Assembly: GCA_964551335.1 (NCBI GenBank)
Contig: CAZKCO010000012.1
Span: forward strand, 62,001 to 126,000
Direction of reading: 5' to 3'
Source: Tunicatimonas sp964551335
GTDB taxonomy: Bacteria; Bacteroidota; Bacteroidia; Cytophagales; Cyclobacteriaceae
Length of the DNA stretch: 64,000 bases
In this document: positions 16,433-25,778 of the stretch, in pieces
How positions within the stretch are numbered: the first letter of the stretch is position 1
How the letters are laid out: every line of letters starts with the position of its first letter
Notes under the pieces: generated by a model
The model's input: only the letters and a program-made list of their open reading frames with translations
Databases searched by the model: none
Told to the model about the DNA's origin: nothing
Made by a program: the position numbers and the translations under genes

Positions 16433-17623
16433 TCAGGAATTATTTTTTGAAAGAAGTGAATAGGTCTGCTGCGCAATGGATAATTCCTCGTCGGTAGGCA
16501 CTACCAGTATTTTTGTTTTACTTTCACTTTTTTGCAATTCCCGCACTCCAGCATCAGAACGCTCGTTCTTTATCAGATCTAAAGAAATTCCCAAATTGGC
16601 CAGCCCTTCCAGACTTTTCTCACGAATGTAGGAACTGTTTTCCCCTACTCCGGCAGTAAATATTATTCCGTCCAGGTGACCAAGCACAGCCAGGTAAGCC
16701 CCGATATACTTCTTTATCCGGTAGGTATACATCTGAAGGGCTAGTTCCGCTTCCGGGCTTCCCTGATCCTTACGTTGCAAAACCTCCCGCAAATCATTAT
16801 TGCCCGCTACTCCCTTCAATCCACTTTCCTTGTTTAGCATAGTGTCAATTTCTTCAAATGTCATATTTAGCTGACTACCTAAAAAATAAGGAATAGCGGG
16901 ATCGATGTCTCCGCAGCGGGTTCCCATCATAAGCCCGGCTAACGGACTTAATCCCATTGAAGTGTCTACACTCTTACCATTGCGAATAGCGGACATACTA
17001 CATCCATTACCCAAATGGATAGTAATCAGGTTTAAACTCTGCAATGGTTGTTTTAGATAATGTGCCGTCTTCTGAGCTACATATTGATGCGAAGTGCCGT
17101 GCATACCGTAAACCCTCACTCCGTGGTTCTGGTATAAAGCCATTGGTAGCGCGTAGCGGTAGGCATAGTTGGGAAGTGACTGGTGGAAGGCGGTATCGAA
17201 TACTGCCACTTGTGCAGCATGAGGAAACACTTTTCGAGCTTCGCGGATACCGGTGGCATTGGGCGGATTGTGCAATGGAGCTAGAACGGCCAATTCATCT
17301 ATTTTTGCCAATACCTCATCGGTAATTTCGGTTGGCTGACTATAGGTTTCGCCACCGTGTACTACCCGATGTCCGACCGCCTCTACCGTTCCATCTTTCA
17401 ATACCTTTTCCCGAACGAACTGACTGATAAGTTTTAATCCCTCTTGATGATCATTAACTGGCTGTACAGAAGTTTCTTTATCTTCGTTTACTACATGTAC
17501 TACCGTTGACCCTTCTTCCCCTAGTTTCTCTACCGAACCGTTTGCCATTAGTTTTTCCTCGGGCATTAGATAAATGCCGTATTTAATGGATGAACTTCCG
17601 GTATTAATTACAATTACTTTCAT
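16433..17623 (-). CDS. ackA: acetate kinase
   Basis: The 396-residue enzyme interconverts acetyl phosphate plus ADP and acetate plus ATP in the cytoplasm. Both acetokinase signatures are present: VINTGSSSIKYGIY at the N-terminus and the VGHRVVHGGE region; the catalytic-core DTAFHQSLP, GMHGTSHQYV, IHLGNGCSMSAI and FTAGVGENSSYIR motifs follow. Length is normal for the family. Its pathway partner pta lies on the same strand 1.7 kb upstream, separated by a gene in the opposite direction, so the usual pta-ackA operon is broken here and ackA needs its own promoter in 17624-17839. Confidence 0.96.
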   Translation of the reverse strand: MKVIVINTGSSSIKYGIYLMPEEKLMANGSVEKLGEEGSTVVHVVNEDKETSVQPVNDHQEGLKLISQFVREKVLKDGTVEAVGHRVVHGGETYSQPTEITDEVLAKIDELAVLAPLHNPPNATGIREARKVFPHAAQVAVFDTAFHQSLPNYAYRYALPMALYQNHGVRVYGMHGTSHQYVAQKTAHYLKQPLQSLNLITIHLGNGCSMSAIRNGKSVDTSMGLSPLAGLMMGTRCGDIDPAIPYFLGSQLNMTFEEIDTMLNKESGLKGVAGNNDLREVLQRKDQGSPEAELALQMYTYRIKKYIGAYLAVLGHLDGIIFTAGVGENSSYIREKSLEGLANLGISLDLIKNERSDAGVRELQKSESKTKILVVPTDEELSIAQQTYSLLSKNNS

Positions 17624-17839
17624 TTACGCTATTTTTGATCTAATTACCTGAAAATTAACGATTAACGTTTTTCCAATCTGGAATAAGTATAGCACAAATT
17701 CCACACTATGTTGGGGAGTTTTCCCACACTTTTTCTTCTGAACCCCCAGAATTCGGTTTTGACGATCTTTTTGGACTTGGCATAGTTTTCCCACAACTAA
17801 GTGTAATTACTTACATTTTTTAATTTAACCTAGCGCGAA

Positions 17840-19297
17840 ATGAAAAAGATACTATTAACCGTTGGGATGTCTACCGCTATAATATTCGGTATGCAGGCCC
17901 AGGAAACACCTGAAAAATCAGAAAAGCAGAAAGAAGTTATAGAAGCACGTGGAAATACTGAGTCTGAAGAAGAATATCAATCTGAATCTTCTGAAGATCA
18001 GATGAAATTCCCGGCTGAGTTTGAATCAGAAGAAATGACATTAATTTCTACCTCTGAACTTCCGGAAGAAGTACACGAAAGTTTTAAGAGTAGCGATTTC
18101 AACGAAGGCTCTATTAACAAAGCTTATGAGATAAAAGGAACTGCAATGTCTCAAATACTAGAGTCAAGAGCTAACCGTACTCAGTATGCTGGTGACCAAT
18201 TGCCCGATAAACTCTACATGTTACATGTTGATATTGAAGACGGTTTGGGAATCCTTTATCTAGGTAGCGACGGAAGATCAATTGCTGAAGAAAAAGTTTC
18301 TTCTGAATCTGAAAGCGATTGGAACAAGTCTTGGGATAAGGCTACTCAGAAAACTAAACAAACTTACAAAAGTACTGCTAACGAAGTGGAACAAACCGCT
18401 GAAAACGCAGCTAGTGAAACTGAGGAAGAGATAGAATCGGCTGCTTACGAAACCGAAGAAGGTGTTGAGCGAACTGCTAATGAAGTAGAAGAAACTGCTG
18501 AACAAACTGAACAGTGGACCAAAGAAAAGACAGAGGAAGCTGAGCAAGCGTATGAGAATACTACCAATGAAGTAGAAGAAGCTGCGGCTGAGACTGAAGA
18601 GTCTGTGGAAAGTGCTGCCAAAGAAACCGAGCAAGCTATTGAAAGCACCACAACTGAAGCTGAACAAACCGCTGAAAGTGCAGCTAGTGAAACTGAGGAA
18701 GAGATAGAATCGGCTGCTTACGAAACTGAAGAAGGTGTTGAGCGAACTACTAATGAAGTAGAAGAAACTGCTGAACAGACTGAAGAGTCTTTGGAAAGTG
18801 CTGCTTACGAAGTGGAAGAGTCAGCTGAAAATGCTGCTACTGAAACTGAAGAAGAAATGAATGAGGCAGGCGAAGAGATTGAGCAAGAAGCTAAGGAGAC
18901 GGAAGAAACTGCTGAAGCTGCTGCTTACGAAACCGAAGAAACAGTAGAAAGTACTTCTAAGGAAATGACTTCTGAGACAAAAGATAAAAAATCCATGAAG
19001 TTAGAATCTACCATGTTTAAGTCTGAAGATTTGAAGGAAGTATCTACTTCTGATGTTCCGCAAGAAGTACACGATAGTTTTAAGTCTAGTGACTTTAGCA
19101 ACGGTACTATTGAGCAAGTTTTTGTAATTGATGGATCTGCTCTAACTCAAGTCTTAGACGAACGAGCAGAATTAAGCATGTATCCAGGCGAGCAATTGCC
19201 CGAAAAATTGTATCAATTGCACGTAAACACTGATGAAGGAACTAGCATATTGTATGTAGCCGATGATGGTGAAGTAATTTCTTCTGAAAGTCTATAA
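17840..19297 (+). CDS. exported acidic LEA-like repeat protein with duplicated end domains
   Basis: The 485-residue protein has a signal peptide (MKKILLTVGMSTAIIFGMQA). Two related domains of about 80 residues, 70-149 and 402-485, share the pattern S-T-S-x-(L/V)-P-x-E-V-H-x-S-F-K-S-S-D-F and later G-x-Q-L-P-x-K-L-Y-x-L-H-V. Between them, residues about 160-390 form a highly acidic, Ala/Glu/Thr-rich region of roughly 11-residue units (forms such as AAYETEEGVERTANEVEET) that should make a long helix, as in group 3 LEA and apolipoprotein-like proteins. A 123-bp stretch is directly repeated inside this region. The end domains look globular; I do not recognise them. A role in stress protection, periplasmic spacing or binding is inference. 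It interrupts the pta-ackA pair in opposite orientation. Confidence 0.85.
   Translation: MKKILLTVGMSTAIIFGMQAQETPEKSEKQKEVIEARGNTESEEEYQSESSEDQMKFPAEFESEEMTLISTSELPEEVHESFKSSDFNEGSINKAYEIKGTAMSQILESRANRTQYAGDQLPDKLYMLHVDIEDGLGILYLGSDGRSIAEEKVSSESESDWNKSWDKATQKTKQTYKSTANEVEQTAENAASETEEEIESAAYETEEGVERTANEVEETAEQTEQWTKEKTEEAEQAYENTTNEVEEAAAETEESVESAAKETEQAIESTTTEAEQTAESAASETEEEIESAAYETEEGVERTTNEVEETAEQTEESLESAAYEVEESAENAATETEEEMNEAGEEIEQEAKETEETAEAAAYETEETVESTSKEMTSETKDKKSMKLESTMFKSEDLKEVSTSDVPQEVHDSFKSSDFSNGTIEQVFVIDGSALTQVLDERAELSMYPGEQLPEKLYQLHVNTDEGTSILYVADDGEVISSESL
18389..18784 (+). repeat. intragenic direct repeat (two copies of 123 bp, offset 273 bp)
   Basis: Bases 18389-18511 recur at 18662-18784 with only a few changes (for example AACGCAG/AGTGCAG, ACCGAAG/ACTGAAG). 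The offset of 273 bp is 91 codons, so the coding frame is kept. The near-identity indicates a recent duplication inside the LEA-like gene; such repeats make copy number prone to change. Confidence 0.85.
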
Positions 19298-19315
19298 TAT
19301 CAACAGATCAATAAG

Positions 19316-19351
19316 AAAGCTTTAGTCACCAGTTGACTAAAGCTTTTTTTT
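19316..19351 (+). terminator. Rho-independent terminator, probably bidirectional
   Basis: A perfect 13-bp stem, AAAGCTTTAGTCA (19316-19328) with TGACTAAAGCTTT (19334-19346), has a 5-nt loop and a T run to 19351. It lies between the ends of two convergent genes; the minus-strand side is also T-rich, and the last codon of pta touches it. Confidence 0.9.
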
Positions 19352-21458
19352 ATGCATTTTCATCACTAGTCTGAGCCTGAATTGCTGTAATTACTACTGT
19401 GTTTACGATGTCAGTAACCGTACAGCCCCTACTCAAGTCATTTACAGGTTTCTTCAAGCCTTGTATTACCGGCCCAATGGCTACAGCACCGGTTTCCCGC
19501 TGAACGGCTTTATAGGTATTATTACCGGTATTCAAATCAGGAAAAATCAGCACGGTGGCATAACCAGCAACTTCCGACCCTGGAATTTTTTTTACACCTA
19601 CTTCTTTATCTACTGCGGCATCATATTGAATAGGCCCTTCCACCTTTAGGCTGGGCATCCTTTCCTTGACCAATTCCGTGGCTTTACGCACACGATCTAC
19701 ATCCTCACCCTGCCCCGATTCACCAGAGGAGTACGAAAGCATAGCAATCTTGGGTTCTATTCCAAACGCCTCGCTGGTCTTAGCCGATGAAATAGCAATC
19801 TCGGCCAGTTCTTCGGCGGTAGGATTAGGATTAATAGCACAATCGCCGTATACCAAAACCCGGTCAGATAGTGCCATAAAAAATACCGAAGATACCAACG
19901 ATACTCCAGATTTGGTTTTTATTAATTGTAAGGCAGGGCGGATCGTATGCTGGGTAGTATGAGCTGCTCCGGAAACCATTCCATCTGCTAGTCCTTCCAG
20001 TACCATCATGGTACCAAAGTAGGATACGTCTACTACCGTATCGCGGGCAATATCCATATTGGCGCCTTTATGCTTACGCAGTTCTACGAACCGTTCGGCA
20101 AACTTGGTGGTTTGTTCTGACTTATTCGGATTAACCAGGTTTACCCGGTCCAGATCAATTCTGAGTCCCAACCGGCTAATACTACTAATTATCTCATCCA
20201 CCTTTCCTAGAATTGTCAGCTCTACAATATCTTGTGCCAAGAGTATTTCCGCCGCTCTTAAAATTCGGTCATCATTGCCTTCCGGCAATACAATGTGTTT
20301 TTTATCAGATTTGGCCCGCTGAATAAGATTGTACTGAAACATGCGCGGGGTCATACCCCGTTGTTTAACATTGGCCACTTTTTCCTGCAATGCACCAGTG
20401 TCAATATACTTCTCAAAGAGTTGCTTACTCAACTGAATCTTCGATTCGTTTTCCGGAGTGATGTAGGAGGTGATCTTATTAATTTTTGAAACTGTTACAA
20501 AAGTGTTATCCGGTACCGATATAATGGGCACAATGTCGGGAATTCCATCCAAAACGCGGGCAATAGGTTCCTCTGGCTTAAACTTAGTGGTTAACAACAC
20601 CCCGGATATATCAGGATAATTTTTTGATTGATGAGCCTGCAGGGCGCTGAGCAGGATATCGGCGCGATCACCGGGAGTGATTACCAGACACTGATCCGTA
20701 ATGTAGGGCAAATAATGCTGAAGCTGCGTTGCCGCCACTGAGTATCGGTAGGCCTGACGATCCAGTTGATCACCGCCGTAAAGAATCTCGGCACCAAGAT
20801 AATCACAAATTTCTCTAAGTGTGGGACTTTGTAGTACCCGATTACTGGGTATCACTCCTAAAACTACTTCTTTGTCTGCAATCCTATTCTGCAGGCTGAG
20901 TAATAATTCATGAGCCATATCAGGTTTTGTACGGTTAATAATCACTGATAGCACTTCGCACTCATTGTCAATAAATGATTCGTAGCTAATCTGCACCGGG
21001 CTCAAAATATCTTCTATTGAATTATGCTGATCGCCTCGGGCCAGAAGTAGTACTGGGCACCCTAAATTTTTCGCAAAGTCTACATTAATGTTAAAGTCTA
21101 GCGTGGCACTCTCGTCTGTAAAATCACTGCCTTCGCATAACACAAAATCACACTCACTTTCCAGGGCTTTATACTTCTCAATAACCCGGTCCAGCACCTG
21201 ATCATATTTCCCAGCCAGAATCAATTCCCGGGCTTCCCGCCGATGATAGCCGAAAGAGTCATCATAAGACTGTTTAAGCTTAAAATGCTCCAGTAATAAT
21301 GTTATGTTTTTATCCTGTTTTTGGGTAGTACCACTGATCAGAGGCCGAAAAATTCCTACTCGCTCGGTTTTTCGAAGTATCATTTCCAGCATTCCCAGGC
21401 AGACCAAAGATTTTCCGGTATGAGCTTCAGTAGTGGTAACGTAAAGTGAACTTGCCAT
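19350..21458 (-). CDS. pta: phosphate acetyltransferase (long form)
   Basis: The 702-residue enzyme converts acetyl-CoA and phosphate to acetyl phosphate. It is the long, three-domain form: an N-terminal BioD-like P-loop domain (VTTTEAHTGKSLVCLGML), a central DRTGG domain (about 220-330) and the C-terminal PTA/PTB catalytic domain from about 375 (KHIVLPEGNDDRILRAAEIL, GMVSGAAHTTQHTIRPALQ, ALSDRVLVYGDCAINPNPTA, IMLSYSSGESG-like AMLSYSSGESGQG, and TGAVAIGPVIQGLKKPVND). It ends at the bidirectional terminator. The upstream gene is on the same strand with an 85-bp gap, so it could be partly co-transcribed. Confidence 0.96.
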   Translation of the reverse strand: MASSLYVTTTEAHTGKSLVCLGMLEMILRKTERVGIFRPLISGTTQKQDKNITLLLEHFKLKQSYDDSFGYHRREARELILAGKYDQVLDRVIEKYKALESECDFVLCEGSDFTDESATLDFNINVDFAKNLGCPVLLLARGDQHNSIEDILSPVQISYESFIDNECEVLSVIINRTKPDMAHELLLSLQNRIADKEVVLGVIPSNRVLQSPTLREICDYLGAEILYGGDQLDRQAYRYSVAATQLQHYLPYITDQCLVITPGDRADILLSALQAHQSKNYPDISGVLLTTKFKPEEPIARVLDGIPDIVPIISVPDNTFVTVSKINKITSYITPENESKIQLSKQLFEKYIDTGALQEKVANVKQRGMTPRMFQYNLIQRAKSDKKHIVLPEGNDDRILRAAEILLAQDIVELTILGKVDEIISSISRLGLRIDLDRVNLVNPNKSEQTTKFAERFVELRKHKGANMDIARDTVVDVSYFGTMMVLEGLADGMVSGAAHTTQHTIRPALQLIKTKSGVSLVSSVFFMALSDRVLVYGDCAINPNPTAEELAEIAISSAKTSEAFGIEPKIAMLSYSSGESGQGEDVDRVRKATELVKERMPSLKVEGPIQYDAAVDKEVGVKKIPGSEVAGYATVLIFPDLNTGNNTYKAVQRETGAVAIGPVIQGLKKPVNDLSRGCTVTDIVNTVVITAIQAQTSDENA

Positions 21459-21543
21459 GATAAAATGTCAGTTGAAAAAGCGTTAGGACTCAGTGGCTAA
21501 AATAAGTAAATGCCAATCTCCATCCATGCTGTTCAACCACCAA

Positions 21544-22797
21544 TCAGGTTTTCTGTTTACGCTTTTTAGCTGCGGGAAACAAAATATTATTAAGGATGAG
21601 CCGGTACCCCGGAGAATTGGGGTGAAGCCGTAAATCAGTAGGTTGTTCTCCAATATTATGCTGATAGTCCTCCGGATCGTGCCCTCCGTAAAAAGTCCAA
21701 AAGCCCCGGCCAAATTCTCCATGGATATACTTTGCCTCCTGCGCTTCCCGATTCTCACCTAGTACTATTACATTTGGTCTCAGATATTGCTTACGGAAAG
21801 AGGTGGTAGCTCCCAGAAACCCTTTAATAGTCATCTCGTGATTTTGGGTAAGCATGGTAGGTATAGGGTCCCATTTGGCTGAAAACTCAAATAGTGAAAA
21901 ATAATCCCGCTCCCGGGGAATGGGCCGAGTGCTTAGATCAATGTCAATGGTAGAAAACTCGATCTCCCAGGGGTTAATCACCACTCCGAAATTGGTAAAG
22001 GCAAAAGTGTTACTAAAGTCTAGCTTCTGATTAGCCGCCCGGTCTACCGGATCACCATCGTAGACGGCTGCAGCCATATCGGTGCCGGCGGTAGCTAATG
22101 CAACATCATAGGTATCGGTAGCGGAGCACATAGCGAACATGTACCCGCCATTTAGCACAAACTCCTGAATTTTTTCGGCAACGGCCAGCTTTAGTTGAGA
22201 GACTTTAGGGTAACCAAATTTTTCGGCAATTCCTTCGCACTCCCGCCGTTGGGCTTGATACCAGGGATGCATATGAAAGGCCATATGGAATTTACCATAC
22301 TGGCCCGTAAAATCTTCGTGATGTAAATGCAGCCAATCGTATTTTTTCAGATCATTGACCAGTACTTCCTCATCGTAGAGCTTATCGTAAGGTATTTCGG
22401 CATAATCCAGTGCCAGCAACACCGCATCATCCCAGGGACTCTCCGAGCGCGGAGTATAGACGGCGATTTTTGGGTATTGCTCCAACCGCATTAAATCCTG
22501 ATTGGAAGAGGGACTGGCAATGACCGTCAGTATCTGGTCGGCCTCTTCATCAGACATAATCTGATAGGTTACTCCGCGGATTACTGCTTCATTTTCAATA
22601 ACCCGGCTATGGTCGCACAGAAAAGATCCGCCGCGGTAGTTTAGCAGCCAGTCCACCGGCATTTGTTGTTGCAGAACCCAGTAAGTGAGACCGTAGGCTT
22701 TCAGGTGGTTAGCCTGAGTCCCATCCATCGGAATATATATTTTTGTAGCATTAGCCCAAATAGGCAGCAGCAACAATAGTATCACGTATCGAATCAT
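21544..22797 (-). CDS. secreted protein of the family often labelled 'asparagine synthetase B' in Bacteroidota
   Basis: The 417-residue protein has a signal peptide (MIRYVILLLLLPIWANA) and then TKIYIPMDGTQANHLKAYGL, a well-conserved start in Bacteroidota proteins that databases call asparagine synthetase B. The sequence has none of the parts of real AsnB: no N-terminal Cys nucleophile domain and no PP-loop SGG-D motif. Conserved features are WLLNYRGGSF, IAVYTPRSESPWDDAV, YDWLHLHHEDFTGQYG and FAMCSATDTYDVALA, the last placing a Cys in a turn as in class I glutamine amidotransferase-like folds. The annotation is therefore likely a misnomer; I would call it a conserved secreted protein of unknown function. 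Confidence 0.75.
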   Translation of the reverse strand: MIRYVILLLLLPIWANATKIYIPMDGTQANHLKAYGLTYWVLQQQMPVDWLLNYRGGSFLCDHSRVIENEAVIRGVTYQIMSDEEADQILTVIASPSSNQDLMRLEQYPKIAVYTPRSESPWDDAVLLALDYAEIPYDKLYDEEVLVNDLKKYDWLHLHHEDFTGQYGKFHMAFHMHPWYQAQRRECEGIAEKFGYPKVSQLKLAVAEKIQEFVLNGGYMFAMCSATDTYDVALATAGTDMAAAVYDGDPVDRAANQKLDFSNTFAFTNFGVVINPWEIEFSTIDIDLSTRPIPRERDYFSLFEFSAKWDPIPTMLTQNHEMTIKGFLGATTSFRKQYLRPNVIVLGENREAQEAKYIHGEFGRGFWTFYGGHDPEDYQHNIGEQPTDLRLHPNSPGYRLILNNILFPAAKKRKQKT

Positions 22798-22854
22798 CGT
22801 AGCATGGTTAGGTGATTACATAAGGTACGATGATTCCTCTGAATTAGCAACTAC

Positions 22855-24135
22855 CTACTGCCGGGCAAAAATCAGCCATTGCACTCCTACCCCGAATGTA
22901 AGCGACTTGTAATCAGTAACTAGGCTCTGAGATTCTAGCGGCTCTAATATAAAATCCGGATGAATTTGGTACTGATTATTGATCCAATTTCCTTCAAGTA
23001 ACAATAATGCTTTTTCTCCAAGAGGAAATTTTACTTGTCCACCAATTGAATACATCCTTCGATCTTGAAATACTTCGTTGTGGGTTAATTCATCATTAAG
23101 ATTAGAACCTATTTTGGAAACAAAAGCGTCCTCCGATATATACCGGTAGGTTCCATAACGAAATACCGGGGCCACGTTGATATTTTTATATACACGAAGA
23201 TCATACGATGCTGTTAGGCCATAGGCAATCCGACGTCGGGGCCACTTCCCAAACCCGTAGTCGATATAGCGTATTCCACCCTCATAGGTGTACCGTTCCG
23301 TTTGACCTATTTGGCTGCCCTCAATCAAAAAAAAGCCTCCCAAACTTACGTTGAAAAGTGAATAGGTTGCCGAAACTGCCAATTGACTCATGGCATCCAT
23401 AGAAGCAGTCAGCTCCCGGGCCAGGGCTGGGGTTGCGTAAGCTATTGAGTGATTGCCTTTTCCAAAGCTTGCGGCAAATTGAAGTGAAATGCGGGAGTAC
23501 CGATTGAGAATAGGGTAATAGAAACTATTAACAAAGGATTTTTTTCCCACCTTGATGCCATAGCGAGCTAAAAAAGCAGGCATTATTGCCAAATCATATA
23601 CGTAGTAGGATCGTGCCTGATCGTCTTTCACCCGCTTAATCCTCACCTCCTTTAGCGTTTTGTCACTTTTAAAAATGTAGGGAGCGCCTTCGTCTGAGAA
23701 CGAATAATCGTTATTCAAATCAAAATGATAGGCTAACTGGGTTCCCTGATTTTCAACAATGGCTACATTAATGATATAATCTTCAATGGAAGAATCGCTG
23801 GAAGGCACAGCGACCATCATGATGAGCGTATCCTGAGCAAAAGGCATTTCAGGCAATTCAATAGAGAAGGAGTAATCCTCGAAGTAGTTAGGATTTGAAT
23901 GAGCCTGATTGATCATCTGGGTAGAAAGTGTATCGCTTTGATACTTAAATACAGCGGTAGGCAATGAGCCAATGCTATTCTGCTGCTCTATTCCATCATT
24001 ATTTCCCAAATACTTTTGGAAGTGATAGATGTCAATACGGTTGGCATTATTATCGTAAATAGGAAGCTCCTGTGCCAATCCCAAACTCCCCAAAAACAAG
24101 CTACTCAGTGTAGCCACCCAAACTATTTTTACCAT
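22855..24135 (-). CDS. uncharacterised secreted protein, probable outer-membrane beta-barrel
   Basis: The 426-residue protein has a signal peptide (MVKIVWVATLSSLFLGSLGLAQ). Residues of about 60-180 form a beta-rich extracytoplasmic domain. From about 200 onward, alternating hydrophobic/polar strands with aromatic ends (YYPILNRYSRISLQFAASFG, VSATYSLFNVSLGGFFLIEG, IAYGLTASYDLRVYKNI, SLTFGVGVQWLIFARQ) and a final aromatic-rich strand suggest a small outer-membrane barrel. No family was recognised. The start codon is 24 bp downstream of the aldehyde dehydrogenase stop, so it probably belongs to the same operon and may serve uptake or surface binding for that pathway (inference). Confidence 0.7.
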   Translation of the reverse strand: MVKIVWVATLSSLFLGSLGLAQELPIYDNNANRIDIYHFQKYLGNNDGIEQQNSIGSLPTAVFKYQSDTLSTQMINQAHSNPNYFEDYSFSIELPEMPFAQDTLIMMVAVPSSDSSIEDYIINVAIVENQGTQLAYHFDLNNDYSFSDEGAPYIFKSDKTLKEVRIKRVKDDQARSYYVYDLAIMPAFLARYGIKVGKKSFVNSFYYPILNRYSRISLQFAASFGKGNHSIAYATPALARELTASMDAMSQLAVSATYSLFNVSLGGFFLIEGSQIGQTERYTYEGGIRYIDYGFGKWPRRRIAYGLTASYDLRVYKNINVAPVFRYGTYRYISEDAFVSKIGSNLNDELTHNEVFQDRRMYSIGGQVKFPLGEKALLLLEGNWINNQYQIHPDFILEPLESQSLVTDYKSLTFGVGVQWLIFARQ

Positions 24136-24159
24136 AAACTACAATACAACTGTTACTTC

Positions 24160-25749
24160 CTATTTAATGGGCAATTGCGTGAATTGTCCGTTTACCAGCC
24201 TAAAGATACGCAGCGGGTTGGCATTTTTCAACGCGTTAGGTAACCCATTTTGGGGGAAATTCTGATAACAAACCGGCCGGGTAAACCGATGAATAGCCAG
24301 CGTTCCAACCGAAGTTGTACTAGAATCAGTAGTAGCCGGAAAGGGTCCACCGTGAACCATAGAATGACAAACCTCCACTCCGGTTGGAAACCCATTGACC
24401 AGTAGTCGTCCAACTTTTCTTTCCAGTATCTCAATCAGGTCTGAGTACTCACTCAAATCCTGTTCGGTAGCGTGCAAGGTAGCCGTGAGATGCCCTTCCA
24501 GGTTTTTGGCAACTTCTAGCATTTCAGCTTTTGACTGCGTAGTCACGTGAAGACTTGATGGTCCAAAAACTTCTTCGGAGAGTTCGGGACGGTTGAGGAA
24601 GTTTTTAGCTGAGGTACTGAAAATATATCCTTCGGCGGAAGCTTTAGCCTCCGAACGCTCACTATTAGCCACGGTAGTTACGCCTTCGGTTTCGCTGAAC
24701 TGGTTAGCTCCCTTCAAATACGCCTTGCCGATCTGGTCGGTCAGCATCGCATCCATTGTCAACTCGCTCAATTGCCGTTCAGCTTTGTTCAGTAAAAGAT
24801 CTGATTCTGCTGATTTGTCGCTGAACAATACTCCCGGATTTGTACAGAACTGACCTACTCCCAGGGTAAGCGAACCTACCCAACCTTCTGCAATCTGCTC
24901 AGCCCGCTCCTGCAAGGCACCCGGCAACACAAAAACCGGATTAATACTGCCCATTTCTGCATAAACCGGAATAGGTTCATCCCGTTGATTAGCAGCATCA
25001 AATAATGCTTTCCCCCCTCGGAAAGATCCTGTGAAACCGATCGCTTTAATGAGCGGGTGCTGTACGATACCCATGCCCACTTCTACCGATTTTCCCTGTA
25101 CTAAGGAGAATGTACCTACGGGCATATCACAGGCTTTCACCGCCTTGGCAATAGCCCGCCCTACGAGCTCGGAAGTTCCGGGATGAGCCGGATGACCTTT
25201 CACTACAACGGTACAACCAGCAGCTAACGCCGAAGCAGTATCACCCCCAGCTACCGAAAAGGCTAACGGAAAATTGCTGGCACCAAACACTCCCACCGGT
25301 CCCAAAGCTATTTGCATCTGCCGGATGTCCGGTTTAGGAAGAGGTTGACGATCGGGAATAGCGGTGTCAATTCGGGCGTTTACCCAGGAACCTTCCCTTA
25401 GCAGTTCGGCAAACATCCGAAGTTGATTCACCGTACGACCTCGCTCGCCCTGAAGACGACCGATTGGCAAACCGGTCTCCTGCTGGCAACGCTCAATCAG
25501 GGTATCACCCAGTGCGATAATTTCTTCACCAATTCTCTCCAGAAAATCAGCTCGTTCCTGATCGGTTTTTTTCCGATAAACCACGAAGGCTTCTTCAGCC
25601 ATTTTAACCGCCTGGTCTATTTCTTCCGCAGAAGCCTCAAAAAATTCAGTGGGCAAGTTCTCCCCAGTAACGGGATTGGCAGCATAAAAAGACTCACTGT
25701 TTGATCGAGTAAAATCATTTGCAATTATTTGATCGCCAGTTATTTGCAT
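24160..25749 (-). CDS. 2-oxoglutarate semialdehyde (2,5-dioxovalerate) dehydrogenase, NADP+-type ALDH
   Basis: The 529-residue enzyme is an aldehyde dehydrogenase. The cofactor and active-site parts are all visible: GPVGVFGASNFPLAFSVAGG, the VVKGHPAHPGTSEL segment, IGFTGSFRGGKALF, YAEMGSINPVFV (catalytic Glu) and GVGQFCTNPGV (catalytic Cys). The KGHPAHPGTSE and GEMG-like AEMGSINP forms are those of 2-oxoglutarate semialdehyde dehydrogenases, which finish the non-phosphorylative pentose and related sugar-acid routes by making 2-oxoglutarate. It sits 29 bp downstream of the KdaD-like gene, fitting successive steps. The N-terminus reads from ATG at 25749 without a signal peptide. Confidence 0.88.
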   Translation of the reverse strand: MQITGDQIIANDFTRSNSESFYAANPVTGENLPTEFFEASAEEIDQAVKMAEEAFVVYRKKTDQERADFLERIGEEIIALGDTLIERCQQETGLPIGRLQGERGRTVNQLRMFAELLREGSWVNARIDTAIPDRQPLPKPDIRQMQIALGPVGVFGASNFPLAFSVAGGDTASALAAGCTVVVKGHPAHPGTSELVGRAIAKAVKACDMPVGTFSLVQGKSVEVGMGIVQHPLIKAIGFTGSFRGGKALFDAANQRDEPIPVYAEMGSINPVFVLPGALQERAEQIAEGWVGSLTLGVGQFCTNPGVLFSDKSAESDLLLNKAERQLSELTMDAMLTDQIGKAYLKGANQFSETEGVTTVANSERSEAKASAEGYIFSTSAKNFLNRPELSEEVFGPSSLHVTTQSKAEMLEVAKNLEGHLTATLHATEQDLSEYSDLIEILERKVGRLLVNGFPTGVEVCHSMVHGGPFPATTDSSTTSVGTLAIHRFTRPVCYQNFPQNGLPNALKNANPLRIFRLVNGQFTQLPIK

Positions 25750-25778
25750 AGTTTCTATTAAAGTATTGGTTAAAAAAA

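Noticed and set aside
17690..17800. Two GTTTTCCCACA sequences before the LEA-like gene as possible DnaA boxes
   Set aside because: They have an extra C compared with TTTTCCACA, and there are only two; chance is as likely.
18278..18667. Long minus-strand frames within the LEA-like gene
   Set aside because: They are a by-product of the repetitive Glu/Ala codons on the plus strand; the products are low-complexity Ser/Phe sequences with no leader.
21483..21758. Overlapping minus-strand frame at the end of the AsnB-labelled gene
   Set aside because: It is a shifted-frame shadow of the larger gene without a recognisable domain or start context.
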